The translations under genes were made by a program, and so were the position numbers. This document shows, piece by piece, positions 10,175-20,179 of a DNA stretch of 64,000 nucleotides. The notes beneath the pieces are model-generated. The model ran no database searches and was not told the origin of the DNA. It saw only the letters and a list, made by a program, of their open reading frames with translations. This DNA comes from Toxorhynchites rutilus septentrionalis (Eukaryota; Arthropoda; Insecta; Diptera; Culicidae), in the NCBI RefSeq assembly GCF_029784135.1, contig NC_073745.1, forward strand, positions 56,499,705-56,563,704, read 5' to 3'. Within the stretch, counting starts at the first letter, position 1. Each line of letters starts with the position of its first letter.

Positions 10175-11931
10175 TAACATTGGCACATTGGGGTGTTTGC
10201 ATTCGACACATACGATGAGTCTCGAAGTCTCATCGGCAGAAGTATCTCCGCTTGCTCTTCGGTTCACAGAATTATCTCACAGATTTCTCATCCGTTGCAA
10301 GACCATGAATCCATTGGTGATTGATAACTTCGAAAGTCTACTCCAACTGACTTCTCAGTCAAGTTTTATGTCTTTATACCATGAGTACTTTACCCATGAA
10401 GTGCACCCTTCACCGAGCATCTCCAACCAAGTTTGCTTTCCATACTTTTGCAATTCCTCTGTCATTTTTGATCTGCCATGCGACAACAAATCCATGGAAT
10501 CCCAGATCATTTACGACCCAATGCTATTCCGTCGATATTTTCGGAAAAATATGTGAAAGTTGGATCTGATAAAATGTTCTTTACTGACGGTTCATTCATA
10601 AACGGGTCCACTAGCTTCGGCATCTTCAATGAAAATTCCAGTGCCTCTTTCAAACTCAAAGATCCTTGTTCCGTGTATGTCGCTGAATTGGGTGCGATAT
10701 ACTATGCTCTAGGGATCATTGAAACACTGCCCATCGACCATTATTATATTTTTTTTTCAGACAATCTCAGCTCAATAGAGGCAATCCGTTCAATGAAAGT
10801 TGATAAACGCTCATCTTATTTCCTTACAAGAATAATACATCTATTGAGTGTTGTGGTCGAAAAATTCTTCAAGATTACCTTAACATGGGTTCCCTCTCAT
10901 TGCTCGATTCCGGGGAATGAGAAAGCGGACTCGCTAGCTAAGGTGGGCGCTTCAGAAGGCACACTTTTTGAAAGGCAAGTTGCCTATAATGAATTTTTTC
11001 ACATTCATCGTCAGGACACACTCGTTAGTTGGCAGCGCATGTGGAGTGAAGATGAGTTCGGTCGTTGGTTACACACGATTATCCCTAAGGTCTCAACGAG
11101 TGCATGGTTCAAGGGATTGAATGTAGGTCGTGATTTCATTCGTGTGATATCTCGGCTTCTGTCCAATCACTACAACCTAAACGCGCATCTCTATCGCATT
11201 GGGCTCGCAGCAAACAATCTTTGTGATTGTGGCGATGGCTACCACGACATCGAGCATGTTGTCTGGTCGTGTATCCGGTTCTATGCTGCCAGCTCTCAGC
11301 TCTCCAGAGCATTGAGGGCACAAGGCAGACAATCGGATATCCCCGTCAGGGATATCTTAGGTAGCCGTGATCCTGATCTTCTGCTCCATCTATACCATGT
11401 CAACGTTTAATGATGTTTCCTCCGTTGTATCTCTGTATCATATCCCTCCTATCCGATCGATAATCTTTTACTTAGTCGCGGCAATACATACACATACTTT
11501 TTACAGATACACGGGCCGAAGGTTGTGCAGCCCACTGATCATTCACCAAAAGCTGAGGATTGTACCGCTCATGGCAACTCTACACGAGCTGATGATTCTG
11601 CCAGCTAGTGACCATCCTATCCTGGATTCCTCGAGTCGAGAAAGACGCACCACGCTAGATATGGGGTACAGACTAGGGGGCCTTTGCTGATTAATGGTCA
11701 GCTGCATCCCAATAGGAAGTAACCTGTGTCGGGCGCACGTAGAGAGCATTCCAGACTGCAACATCCCAATTATGAGAACACTTGTGATACTAATCGCGAG
11801 CCAATCGTGAGTAATCGGTTACGCATTACTAACATAGTTGTAAGGCAAACATTGTCGAAATATTGAACTCCCGGCCCTGTCAGCCTGACGCCATATGAGC
11901 CTTAATAAAAATATATATTTTGGAAAAAAAA
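10175..11931 (+). mobile_element. 5'-truncated LINE with RNase H (same family as 26146-29235)
   Basis: Homology to the LINE at 26146-29235 begins at about 10175, directly behind the tail of the tandem-repeat element, in the middle of the reverse-transcriptase C-terminal region. It runs through the RNase H domain to a stop at 11408-11410. A 3' UTR of about 520 bp follows and ends at an A-run (11923-11931). Endonuclease and RT core are absent. A clean target duplication could not be found, so the 5' junction may be a later breakpoint rather than the original truncation. Confidence 0.8.
10188..11410 (+). pseudogene. LINE ORF2 C-terminal fragment with RNase H
   Basis: The first part (10188 to about 10500, beginning LGCLHSTHTMSLEV) aligns with residues after the RT domain of the LINE at 26388-28793. 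A frameshift near 10480-10550 moves the homology to the frame ending at 11410. That frame carries a full RNase H: TDGSF (first Asp), AELGAIYYAL (Glu), SDNLSSIEAIRS (Asp) and HCSIPGNEKADSLAK (last Asp). The end has a Cys/His block (CDCGDGYHDIEHVVWSC). Without RT and endonuclease this is a dead fragment; the RNase H part itself is open for over 300 codons. Confidence 0.85.
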
Positions 11932-12651
11932 ACCATCTGCACTTGTGTACGAGGTATACTTTCGTACGAATTTCCTTGAATGGAAAGCTTACAAGAAGCT
12001 TCACGTTATTTCTCGGGGGAAAACATTCTTCTCCTAGACATCCCCACTCAACCCAAGAAACTCAAGAAACGACAAACCCTCGCCGAATTTGATACAAATT
12101 TCCACTAATGAAGACCGGCTGACAGACTGACTGCCACTGCTGGCAGTGTCACGGAGCGGCGCTGCTCCTGCTGCCGCCATTGACGAAAGTATGCCATCTC
12201 ACCAAGATCAAAGACAACATACCTAATTGCAATGGAATGTGGGAAACAGTCGGGCTTCCGCTGCTGCTTGCTCTTTTTTGGGAGCCAAATATCCACCAGG
12301 ATACAAAGCAGCATAACGCCTCTTCGTTGTCCAAAAAAACCCTCCCAATGGGGGGGAGGAGGAGGACACACGCCGAGAGCCAAAACAGTGTGGGCTTCCA
12401 CCGGCAAACTGGGACAATCTTCTTTCTTCGGGCTCCGTGTACCATGAAGTGGTGAAATTGAAGAATACCTCTCGTTGGCGAGGAATGAACGGGACAAAGG
12501 GAGAGGGGCCAGGAGTACAAAAGACCAAAATTTAATTTCGGCCGAGGGAAGTGAAATGTTTTGCGTTGCTGCCACCGCGCTGCCAGGTCTTGGAAACGTT
12601 GAATTTATTTTCGGTATATTACAGCTTAGGAATTGTCAGTCCGATAGGGGA
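11932..12651. other. GC-richer unique DNA with chance open frames
   Basis: About 700 bases of unique-looking sequence. Three or more frames are open together on both strands between 12105 and 12575, because the segment is relatively GC-rich and poor in stop triplets. None of the translations has a recognisable domain. I see no gene here that I can support. Confidence 0.4.
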
Positions 12652-12659
12652 TGGGGTAC

Positions 12660-12944
12660 TGTCTTCTTCTTCTTCAATGGCACTAACGTTCCTAGAGGAA
12701 CTTCGCCGTCTCAACGTAGTATTACTTGCGTCATTTTTTATTAGTACTTAGTTGAGATTTCTATGCCAAATAACACGCCTTGAATGCATTCTGAGTGGCA
12801 ACCTCTAGAATACGCGTGATCACAGCGCAAGTCGGAGGAAATTTCTTTGACGAAAAATTCCCCCGACCAGAACGGGAATCGAACCCGAACACCCGGCATG
12901 TTAGTTATGACGCTAACCACTCGGCCACGGGAGCACAGCTGTAC
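12660..12944 (-). mobile_element. tRNA-headed SINE with (GAA)n tail (Feilai-like)
   Basis: On the minus strand the head reads GCTCCCGTGGCCGAGTGGTT then GGGTTCGATTCCCGTTC, good matches to tRNA A and B boxes at tRNA spacing. The body ends with GTTCCTCTAGGAACGTTAGT, which includes a GTTCC/GGAAC hairpin, then TGCCATTGAAGAAGAAGAAG at 12661-12680. TGGGGTAC at 12652-12659 and 12945-12952 is a likely 8-bp target duplication. The resemblance to Feilai-type mosquito SINEs is from memory of that family. This is not a functional tRNA: the anticodon arm is not paired properly. Confidence 0.8.
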
Positions 12945-12952
12945 TGGGGTAC

Positions 12953-13366
12953 ATGCATCACGCGAAATGTTAAACGTGGAATGGCCATTTTTTGTAGTCA
13001 ATGCCAAATAGTCGCTTTTCTCTTCCTCGCTTATCTTGATGGCTTGGATTCAATGCTCCGGGAATTTGACCGGTCTGCCGGTGGAGACAATACGGTCCTC
13101 CGTCAATTGGGTCTCCATGGCATTTTTACTTGCGAATCAACCATCGTTTGAAGAATCCGTATCGTATCGTCCGACAGTGTTCATTATTCGAATCGGAACT
13201 GTTTTATCAATGTGGAATTTCTTCTTGAATTGGAGGCAGTAAAACGTAACAAAAGAACTAAACACTCGAAATATTCTGTCATTAAATTCGTATTCAAAGA
13301 ATTTCTCGTTCAACTCAACATAGAGCGCCATGAAATGATGCTTCATTGTGAAAAAGAAAACGAAAC
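12953..13366. other. Unique noncoding DNA
   Basis: No protein-like frame or known repeat recognised between two SINE insertions. Confidence 0.4.
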
Positions 13367-13381
13367 GAATACATGAAACAG

Positions 13382-13828
13382 GGGGTCTCGATCGTGAGTT
13401 CAAAACTCAGGACCCTCATTGACCATCTTTGTGTTGTTACAGAATAACTTCGTCCACGCAACAATCATCAGCGATGGAGATCGATCCACGGTCGAAATAA
13501 GATCGATTTATCCATACAACTGCTCTGCTCTGCAAGACACATCGAGCTGCTGTTCTATAAATAACTCAACAATGATCAATCAACTGTCTCCGCTGTCCGG
13601 TGGTCCCACTGGATAATGGAAGAACAGAAGGAATACTCTTACGCCTAAATGGCTACTGTGTGAATGTACCATATGTAATGGTACAGAAGGAATACTGGCG
13701 AATGGCAACTGTGTAATGTGCTAATTATAGATATATGATAACCATGTGACATGTACACGATTAAAATTCGGCTCTGTTACAGCTAAAATGCTAATGAGCC
13801 TTAAATAAATAAATGGGATAAAAAAAAA
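13382..13828 (+). mobile_element. tRNA-derived SINE, family 1, copy B
   Basis: A 447-bp copy of the SINE at 5983. It is bounded by a 15-bp duplication with one mismatch: GAATACATGAAACAG at 13367-13381 and GAATACAAGAAACAG at 13829-13843. The B-box-like GAGTTCAAAACTC is present, but the A-box end of the head is replaced by GGGGTCTCGATCG, so this copy is truncated or rearranged at the 5' end. It contains a short segment (about 20 bases near 13485-13505) missing from copy A. The tail is AAATAAATAAATGGGAT plus eight or nine A. Confidence 0.85.
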
Positions 13829-13843
13829 GAATACAAGAAACAG

Positions 13844-14220
13844 AAAAAAACTTTTTTTTTAACTATCACTATGAATCTGTAGGAAGCACAAAAGTATAAA
13901 AATAAGTACTAACTGTTTCTTCAAATCACAATACAACTACGATTCATATAAATCACATAAGTTTTTCCGAACATAAAAAAATGTTCGGAAAAACTATAAA
14001 AATAATAAAACAAGACATATAAAATAGCAAATAGTCAGACTAATCCCAATAACACCTAAGGCTACCATAGAAATTGCCGGAAATACTTCCACATGCAAAA
14101 AAATGTATTATGTTACTAGAATCATGATAAATTATCAGAAATAAATCTAGGAGATTGTTTCAAGTACACGACCTTATTGTTGACGTGGAAATAATGTTAT
14201 TCGGTTTTCTTATTTATCTA
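13844..14220. other. AT-rich unique DNA
   Basis: No gene recognised. It contains the perfect hairpin at 13960-13995 listed separately. Confidence 0.4.
13960..13995. repeat. Perfect 15-bp inverted repeat with 6-nt loop
   Basis: AGTTTTTCCGAACAT (13960-13974) and its exact complement (13981-13995) are separated by six A. This could form a stable cruciform or RNA hairpin. No surrounding target duplication was seen, so it is not clearly a transposon. Confidence 0.7.
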
Positions 14221-14606
14221 TTATTTATATTATTATTATTATTATGTTTGGTTTATTTCGGCCGGCTTTAACCTTTTAGGTCATTCACCGTATCTCGGAA
14301 AATGTATGGTTTTACAAATGTAAACAATAATACAATTACATGACATAATGGAAAATGAACAACACATTTAACAATATTTTCATCGTTGTCAATCAGTATA
14401 TAACAAAACCTCCTCGTACAGGGGCGTTGCGGAGACGAGACGGGCAGCGGTCTTACAGCATAGATTGTCTCGTCCGTTTGTCTTATCTTCATTCTAGCAA
14501 ATCCTGATTTTCAGTACAACGCATGTGATATTTCTGGAAAAACGCAAAGGAACAGTATGCGTGTTGATTACGAGAATAGAAATGGTACTCACGCGGGCTA
14601 CACTCA

Positions 14607-14674
14607 GGTTCCCCGCAGCACCTGCCGCCGGAGGCTCATCAGTTGAAGTCGGAACTTCTCCGGACAGGGATGCT
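14607..14674 (-). repeat. Copy of an ORF2 N-terminal module in the LINE 3' region
   Basis: These 68 bases are about 87% identical to 18429-18496, which encodes part of the proline/alanine-rich N-terminal linker of ORF2. On the minus strand this copy lies just downstream of the ORF2 stop (14692-14694) and in the same reading frame, reading SLSGEVPTSTDEPPAAGAAG against SLPGEVPTPNDEPPAADAAG in ORF2. Confidence 0.85.
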
Positions 14675-14691
14675 ACAGGGAAGGTGCTCTT

Positions 14692-17600
14692 TTAAATTTC
14701 CCAAAACAGGCCGGCATCCTTCAGGAACGACAGAAGAACCTCCTCTCTAACAGGGTCATTGCTGAGAACATCCCTTATTGATGTTGATAGTTGGTAATGT
14801 TCTCGCAGGTCATGATACTCCGCACAGTTGATTAGCATATGTTCGACTGTTAATCTGGTGTTGCATGTTGTGCAGATTGGTGGATCACATCTGGTGATCG
14901 TGTGAGCGTGGGTGACCCTCGTGTGTCTCGCACGCAACCTGGACAGGACCCTTTGTTCCCGTCTGTCGTCCCTATCGTTCCATCGGTTCAAATCGCCTTT
15001 AACTTTGCTTAACAAGCCTGTCGAGCTTCTCCAGTGTCGCGTAAAGTGAATGATGGTCTCGTTTTTGAAGTTTTTAAATATGTCAGCCGCAGGAACGGTG
15101 TCCGTCGCGAATGCCTGTGCCGACCTACCAACTGCCGCCAGTGTGTCCGCCCGCTCGTTGCCATGAATGTTGCTGTGACCGGGGACCCAACACAAAGTTG
15201 TCATCGCTGCGCAGTTTACCTCTATTGCCTGAATGAATGGGTGTCGTGACTCTCCCGCTTCCAAGGCTGAGAGCACCGACAGCGAATCGGTAAAAATGAC
15301 CACTGGAGTATTAGCTGGAACACGACCTACAGCATGTGCTATGGCCGCCGCTTCCGCCGAAAAAACCGAGCACAACTTTGCCATTTTGAGACATAGGCCC
15401 CTTCCGATGCCGCTGATTCCGATGCCGACTGAATTGTTACACTTGGATCCGTCAGTGAACACTTGCATGTGGTGGGTGAATCTGGTGTTCACCAGTTCCG
15501 CGAACTTCGCTGTTGCCACGCTAGGGTTGGGGTTTGTCCCTAGTGATGATGCCAGGCTGGTGTCGATACTAAGTCCACTCTCGAACCATGGACGTTTGCA
15601 TACACGGTGCAACCGGGCTAGCTTCGGAAGGTCAGTTCCAGTAAAACTGCGATGGATCTCTTTACTCACCTGGAGCAGCACACAGTCGTTCCCTGTGGTT
15701 TTTTCGAGATAACTGAGAGCACGTTTGATAATGGTGACCGCAACGATCCAACGGAAAGGAAGAACACCTGCCTCAACACAAGCATCAGTCGCCGGAGTAC
15801 CGGGCAAAAGATTCGAACAGAGCCTTACCGATCTGTTGTAAAGTGGGGCAAGTACACTTGTTAAGCCGCTTCTGTTGGTGCACGTTGCTTCCACCCCGTA
15901 GAATATGCGACTATTGATAAGAGCTCTGCTGATATTCAACCCGGTATGTCTGTTCCATCTAGGGTGACGCGAACTGATCGTGCGTAGCAGTCTTAAGCGG
16001 CTCTCGCATTCTTGTTTGATCCTGCGAAAATGTGGTATGAAACAGAATTTCCGGTCGATGGTCACACCAAGTATCTTAGGTTCGCGTCTGAACGGGATGT
16101 TGACGCTTCCCAATTTCACCGGAACACCAGTTGCCACATGGTGTGTGTTGCAGCAGTGTGTTATCGAGCACTTTTCTGCAGCAATCGAGAATCCGACTGA
16201 TTCAGCCCAGCGTCCAATCGCGTTTACTGCTGTTTGTATTTTTCTACGGACTGGGCGAACCCTTCTTCCTGACACTACGATGACAATGTCGTCCGCATAC
16301 ATGAAGGCATACACTTCCCTTGGCAAGCACTGGAACATGGAGTTGACGCTAACTAAGAACAGTGTTACAGCAAGCGCGGAGCCCTGAGGAACACCGTTTA
16401 CCTCCACAAATTCATCGGACTGGCATCCCCCAATCCCAACTCTGAACTTGCGGTTAGCTAGGTAATCCTGCAGGAATACGCTGAGTCTACCTTTTACGCC
16501 CCAATCGAGAAGCTGACGAAGGACTCCCTCACGCCAGACGGAATTGTACGCCTTGGCAATGTCGAGAATGCCTATATCGATGTGATGGCCCGAATCGACA
16601 GCGCGCCAGATCGTCTCGCTTAGTGATCCTAGGTAACCACTGGTACCAAAACCCTGTCGAAAAGCGAACTGCCGGTTGTCCAAATATTTGCCGTCTTCCA
16701 GGAACTGCATCAGTCTACGATTCACCATACGCTCCATTATTTTTCCTACGCAAGGTAGTAGACTGATGGGGCGGAAATCACTAGGGGACCTCGTCTGCGT
16801 TTTCTTGGAAATGGGAATGACTAATGCAGTTTTCCACTTCGTCGGGATTGTACCGTTGGTCCAAATTTGGTTGTACAAGTCCAGTAGAACCCTCTTTCCA
16901 TCTATCGGTAGGTGTTTTAAAAGATGGTAGCTGACGTTATCCAACCCTGGTGAACTGCCTTTGGCTGTCGAAAGGGCATAATAAAGTTCAGCTCCAGCAA
17001 ATGGCCTGTTATACATCTGCGCAGAATCGGGCGGGAAGACGACAGGAGATTGTCGTTCTATTCTTCGTTTACGTTGTAGACAGCGCGCGGGCAGAGCAGT
17101 GTCAGCTGATAGCGAGGCGAAAAATACTCCCATTCGGTTAGCGATCTCGATCGGATTTGTGATGGCGATATTGTTTTCCACTATGGTGAAACCAGTGTTT
17201 CTTCTTTTTCCGGCAAGTGCATTCACTCTTCTCCAGAGCTCAGCGGTCGACGATTCTGGGGAAATACGGTCTAGAAATGCTTCCCAGCTATTCTTTTTAG
17301 CCACTATGATGGCCGCCCTGGCCAAGTTTCTCACTCTGCGAAACTCTTCCAATTTCGCTGTGTAATCGCGATGGTTCGTCGGTATTTTGCGAAGAGCTCG
17401 GAGTGCCTTACGTCGAGATTTGATGGCTGTTTCCACCTCTGGGCACCACCAGTGGACGACTCTCTTTGGAGGAGAACCACTTGTGCGAGGAATATGTTCA
17501 CTCGCCACACGAACGATGATGTTTTCGAACTCTTCAAGAGAAATCCCTCGATCCATCTCATTCGGGGTTAGTTCGCTTGATATTTCATTTTCATAACCAT

Positions 17601-18864
17601 CCCAATCGGCCTTTTCGTATATCCACCTACGTCTCCGAGTGGTGGCCGGACGGCAGCTGCCGTGGCTCACCATTATGGGATAGTGATCACTGTGGCACTT
17701 ATCTGGAAATGTTGACCAGCTGAGTGAATCAACTATTTGGTGGGAGGAGATAGAGAGGTCTATTGCTGACGTTGATCGACCCCGTGAGAAGGTGATGCTG
17801 CCGTCGTTCAAAATTATCGCGTTCCGACTCTCTACAATATCTGCAATTTCCAACCCCCTTCGGCTGTCTCTGGCAGATCCCCAGAGCGTATGGTGTGCAT
17901 TAAAGTCACCCAGGAGCAAGAATGGTGAGTCGATCTGGTCTATTAAGCCGTTAAGCATGGTGCAGAAATTGGGCTGGTTTCGCGGTACATAAATAGATAC
18001 AACCGTAATGGCTGCTGGAAACAACATCTTTCTGGCTACTGCAATCAGTTCAGTGTCCAAATCTACAGAGGTGGACGGGATATCAGAACGGACCGCAATA
18101 CCAACAGATTGGAAAATGTTCTCCCCGATTGCCGCCTCCCATGAATAGCGGCTACCAAGCCAACTCGATGGGTTTGTATCACTACGAATATGCGTCTCTT
18201 GTAGAGCTAAGCAGAGCGGATCTGTACGTGCGATGATGTTCTGCAAGTCTCCCAAGTTATTGCGGAGGCCATTCATGTTCCACTGAATAGCGAGTATGAT
18301 GTTTGAGTTCCTACTGGTACTGGACGATGTTGGACTCGATGATAACGAGTGCTCTGGAGGAACGTAATCGGAAGCAGTGGACGTGTTCGAGTTGTATAAA
18401 CATAAGGAACTTACCCGGGAACAACCCGGGTTCCCCGCAGCATCTGCCGCCGGAGGCTCATCGTTAGGAGTCGGAACTTCCCCGGGCAGGGATGCTGCGG
18501 AGATGGGAGCTATACTGACTACACTAGATGCTTCTTCCTGAGTTGAGATTATTGTTGTTGTTGTTATTGTGTCGTGCGTAAGATTTACTTCGAATGTTCT
18601 GAGTTGCGTTGTTTGTTGATGTAAAACTGTTGGAAATGGAGATATTCGATGACCGGTCGCAGAGGTGGTTTCACCATCAACGGGTTGGAGCAAGACGTCC
18701 CGGATGGATTCACTTTCCTGCTGCGCTTCTTCAAGAAGTGAGGGTGGTACTCCACATTCCCATCCCTCAAACCGGTTGCTTGTGTTGTTATGCTGCAGGC
18801 TTATGTTGGTTGTAGTGTTTGATTTGGGCTTTGGCGTAGGTTTATTGTTATTTCGTCTTTGCAT
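14692..18864 (-). CDS. I-type LINE ORF2: endonuclease, reverse transcriptase, RNase H
   Basis: The 1390-residue open frame starts at the ATG at 18864, 17 bases inside the end of ORF1. Residues 1-190 are a low-complexity Ser/Thr/Pro-rich leader. An APE-type endonuclease follows (about 190-400; QWNMNGLRNN, QETHIRSD, LLGDFNAHH near 319 and SDHYPI near 392). The reverse transcriptase spans about 620-900, with SSPGLDNVSYHLL, VPQGSALAVTLF and the catalytic YADD at 856-859. RNase H begins at about 1136 (FTDGSKCNN, SAEAAAIAHA, TDSLSVLSAL, NERADTLA), so all four acidic residues are present. A CCHC-type block (CTTCNTRLTVEHMLINC) lies near 1330-1350. The protein nicks target DNA and primes cDNA synthesis from the element RNA. 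All catalytic motifs look intact. Translation probably relies on reinitiation or frameshifting at the ORF1 overlap. Confidence 0.93.
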   Translation of the reverse strand: MQRRNNNKPTPKPKSNTTTNISLQHNNTSNRFEGWECGVPPSLLEEAQQESESIRDVLLQPVDGETTSATGHRISPFPTVLHQQTTQLRTFEVNLTHDTITTTTIISTQEEASSVVSIAPISAASLPGEVPTPNDEPPAADAAGNPGCSRVSSLCLYNSNTSTASDYVPPEHSLSSSPTSSSTSRNSNIILAIQWNMNGLRNNLGDLQNIIARTDPLCLALQETHIRSDTNPSSWLGSRYSWEAAIGENIFQSVGIAVRSDIPSTSVDLDTELIAVARKMLFPAAITVVSIYVPRNQPNFCTMLNGLIDQIDSPFLLLGDFNAHHTLWGSARDSRRGLEIADIVESRNAIILNDGSITFSRGRSTSAIDLSISSHQIVDSLSWSTFPDKCHSDHYPIMVSHGSCRPATTRRRRWIYEKADWDGYENEISSELTPNEMDRGISLEEFENIIVRVASEHIPRTSGSPPKRVVHWWCPEVETAIKSRRKALRALRKIPTNHRDYTAKLEEFRRVRNLARAAIIVAKKNSWEAFLDRISPESSTAELWRRVNALAGKRRNTGFTIVENNIAITNPIEIANRMGVFFASLSADTALPARCLQRKRRIERQSPVVFPPDSAQMYNRPFAGAELYYALSTAKGSSPGLDNVSYHLLKHLPIDGKRVLLDLYNQIWTNGTIPTKWKTALVIPISKKTQTRSPSDFRPISLLPCVGKIMERMVNRRLMQFLEDGKYLDNRQFAFRQGFGTSGYLGSLSETIWRAVDSGHHIDIGILDIAKAYNSVWREGVLRQLLDWGVKGRLSVFLQDYLANRKFRVGIGGCQSDEFVEVNGVPQGSALAVTLFLVSVNSMFQCLPREVYAFMYADDIVIVVSGRRVRPVRRKIQTAVNAIGRWAESVGFSIAAEKCSITHCCNTHHVATGVPVKLGSVNIPFRREPKILGVTIDRKFCFIPHFRRIKQECESRLRLLRTISSRHPRWNRHTGLNISRALINSRIFYGVEATCTNRSGLTSVLAPLYNRSVRLCSNLLPGTPATDACVEAGVLPFRWIVAVTIIKRALSYLEKTTGNDCVLLQVSKEIHRSFTGTDLPKLARLHRVCKRPWFESGLSIDTSLASSLGTNPNPSVATAKFAELVNTRFTHHMQVFTDGSKCNNSVGIGISGIGRGLCLKMAKLCSVFSAEAAAIAHAVGRVPANTPVVIFTDSLSVLSALEAGESRHPFIQAIEVNCAAMTTLCWVPGHSNIHGNERADTLAAVGRSAQAFATDTVPAADIFKNFKNETIIHFTRHWRSSTGLLSKVKGDLNRWNDRDDRREQRVLSRLRARHTRVTHAHTITRCDPPICTTCNTRLTVEHMLINCAEYHDLREHYQLSTSIRDVLSNDPVREEVLLSFLKDAGLFWEI

Positions 18865-19873
18865 TATTGGGTCGGTTAGGTGATTTAAACAAGTCTTGGC
18901 TGGTTTCGGAATCGGTTAGATCCACCTCTTCCACTGCAATGTTGTTGACTGCTTGTCTGGTCATGATTGGACTTCTTGCGTTGTTGGATACTTTTTTGGG
19001 AGGTGGTGACATGCCAGATGTTTGTTGTTGCGAATGAGAATGCTGCTGTATTGTTCCTCGTTTCGATTTCTTCCTAATTCCTTCATGTTCTGGTTCGCTG
19101 GTCTGTGAGTTCGATCGTGATCTGCTTTGAAGCGACGTGTCGATGATTTTTTTCATTTTCTGACTTTGTAATTCAAGCTTCTCAATTTTCGTGTCTTTCT
19201 CCTTGTTCTGTTCGATGATGGTATTCATTTTCTCTTCCAGTGCTTGTCTTTGTTCCAATTCCTTTCCAAGTTTAGAGATTTCCGCTTGCTTCTCTTTTAA
19301 TTGGTTTGACAGAGTATTTAATCTGGCATGGTCGAGACGAGGTTGGGCAGCTACCTGTGCATAACTACCATTCCCAGTCGCTACACGTTTTCTCGCATCC
19401 ACATACGAGAGATTGTAGTCTATCTTCGTGCGGATCACTGCAACTTCGGTTTTAAAAATCTCACATTGACGGCTGCTAGGTCGATGGTTGCCTTTACAGT
19501 TTCGGCAGAATGGTTGTTCTTCGCACGTTTCTCTCTCTTCATGTTCGTTGGAGCAATTGTAGCATCTTTTTATATCATTAGGGCAGTTCAATCGTGGGTG
19601 GCCGTATTCGTAGCACTTGAAGCACAACATTGGGTTCGGATAGTAGGGACGTGTTCTTACGCGAAGTACTCCCACTTTCACTGTCTCCGGGTAAATGGAT
19701 TTATTAAATGTCAGAATAATAGCTGGGGTGTTCTCTTTATTGCTTTTTAAAATTCTCCTCGCTTTTATAACCCCTTGACCTTTCAATTCCTTTTCGATCA
19801 CTTCCCCACTAAGAGGTAATAGATCGAACGAAGATATGACATGCGTGGTTCTGTAGAAGCAATTGGAGATGGT
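18848..19873 (-). CDS. I-type LINE ORF1 (gag-like), N-terminus missing
   Basis: The frame is open from 19873, just after an in-frame TAA at 19874-19876, to 18848. There is no in-frame ATG before the zinc-knuckle region, so the real start has been lost. The order is: a PRE/RRM-like segment with THVISSFDLLPLSGE and ELKGQGVIKARR; three Cys-rich knuckles CFKCYEYGHPRLNC, CYNCSNEHEERETC and CRNCKGNHRPSSRQC; a long charged coiled coil (LNTLSNQLKEKQAEISKLGK onward); and a basic C-terminus. Such proteins bind the element RNA and assemble ribonucleoprotein particles. Without its N-terminus this copy is probably non-functional, although ORF2 is whole. Confidence 0.85.
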   Translation of the reverse strand, partial: TISNCFYRTTHVISSFDLLPLSGEVIEKELKGQGVIKARRILKSNKENTPAIILTFNKSIYPETVKVGVLRVRTRPYYPNPMLCFKCYEYGHPRLNCPNDIKRCYNCSNEHEERETCEEQPFCRNCKGNHRPSSRQCEIFKTEVAVIRTKIDYNLSYVDARKRVATGNGSYAQVAAQPRLDHARLNTLSNQLKEKQAEISKLGKELEQRQALEEKMNTIIEQNKEKDTKIEKLELQSQKMKKIIDTSLQSRSRSNSQTSEPEHEGIRKKSKRGTIQQHSHSQQQTSGMSPPPKKVSNNARSPIMTRQAVNNIAVEEVDLTDSETSQDLFKSPNRPNNAKTK

Positions 19874-19979
19874 TTATTCGTGGATAATTTTTGTCCTCGC
19901 GAGAACAATACACCAGCTGGCCATATGTCACAATTTGTTTGACTATGTCAATTCGCGGTGTATCGTCGCCCTTCGACGT

Positions 19980-20179
19980 GATTTAACACTCGAACTTCGT
20001 ATTTATAAAATTCTAAAAATAAAAAAAATTGGAAAATCCAAAATTAAAAATCTGAAAAGATGAAAACCAAATTATCAAATTATCATATTAACATTAAAAC
20101 CGAAATGCGAAGACCTAATATGATACAATTCAAAAATTTTCAACTTCGTATTTTTGATACGAAGTTCGAGTGCTAAATC
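19980..20179. repeat. Inverted repeat beside the LINE 5' border
   Basis: GATTTAACACTCGAACTTCG plus TAT (from 19980) is mirrored by ATACGAAGTTCGAGTGCTAA plus ATC (20157-20179), one mismatch in 23. A shorter nested palindrome, AACTTCGTAT / ATACGAAGTT, occurs at 20142-20166. The spacer is AT-rich. It may mark the ends of a small MITE or an inversion made during LINE insertion. Confidence 0.7.

Larger units (their letters stand above)
14221..19873 (-). mobile_element. I-type non-LTR retrotransposon, 5'-truncated
   Basis: Read on the minus strand: a partial ORF1 with zinc knuckles (19873-18848), ORF2 with endonuclease, RT and RNase H (18864-14692), a 3' UTR of about 450 bp, and a short (TAA)n tail at 14229-14246. 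RNase H in ORF2 together with a TAA tail is typical of the I clade. ORF1 and ORF2 overlap by 17 bases. ORF2 has no stop or frameshift over 1390 codons, so the insertion is young. The 5' border lies somewhere between about 19873 and 20000, in DNA that turns AT-rich. TATTTATA beside the tail (14223-14230) and at about 20001-20008 might be a target duplication, but this is weak in such AT-rich sequence. Confidence 0.88.

Noticed and set aside
12105..12575. A 156-codon reverse frame with several overlapping competitors
   Set aside because: Multiple frames are open together on both strands, there is no domain or homologous copy, and composition explains it.
12866..12936. tRNA-like sequence with good A and B boxes
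   Set aside because: It is the head of a SINE with body, (GAA)n tail and likely target duplication; the cloverleaf does not pair well enough for a functional tRNA. The same applies to the tRNA-like heads at 46031 and 49435.
15233..15712. Forward frame of 159 codons and several others across 15034-18883
   Set aside because: Antisense shadows of the intact I-type LINE ORF2.
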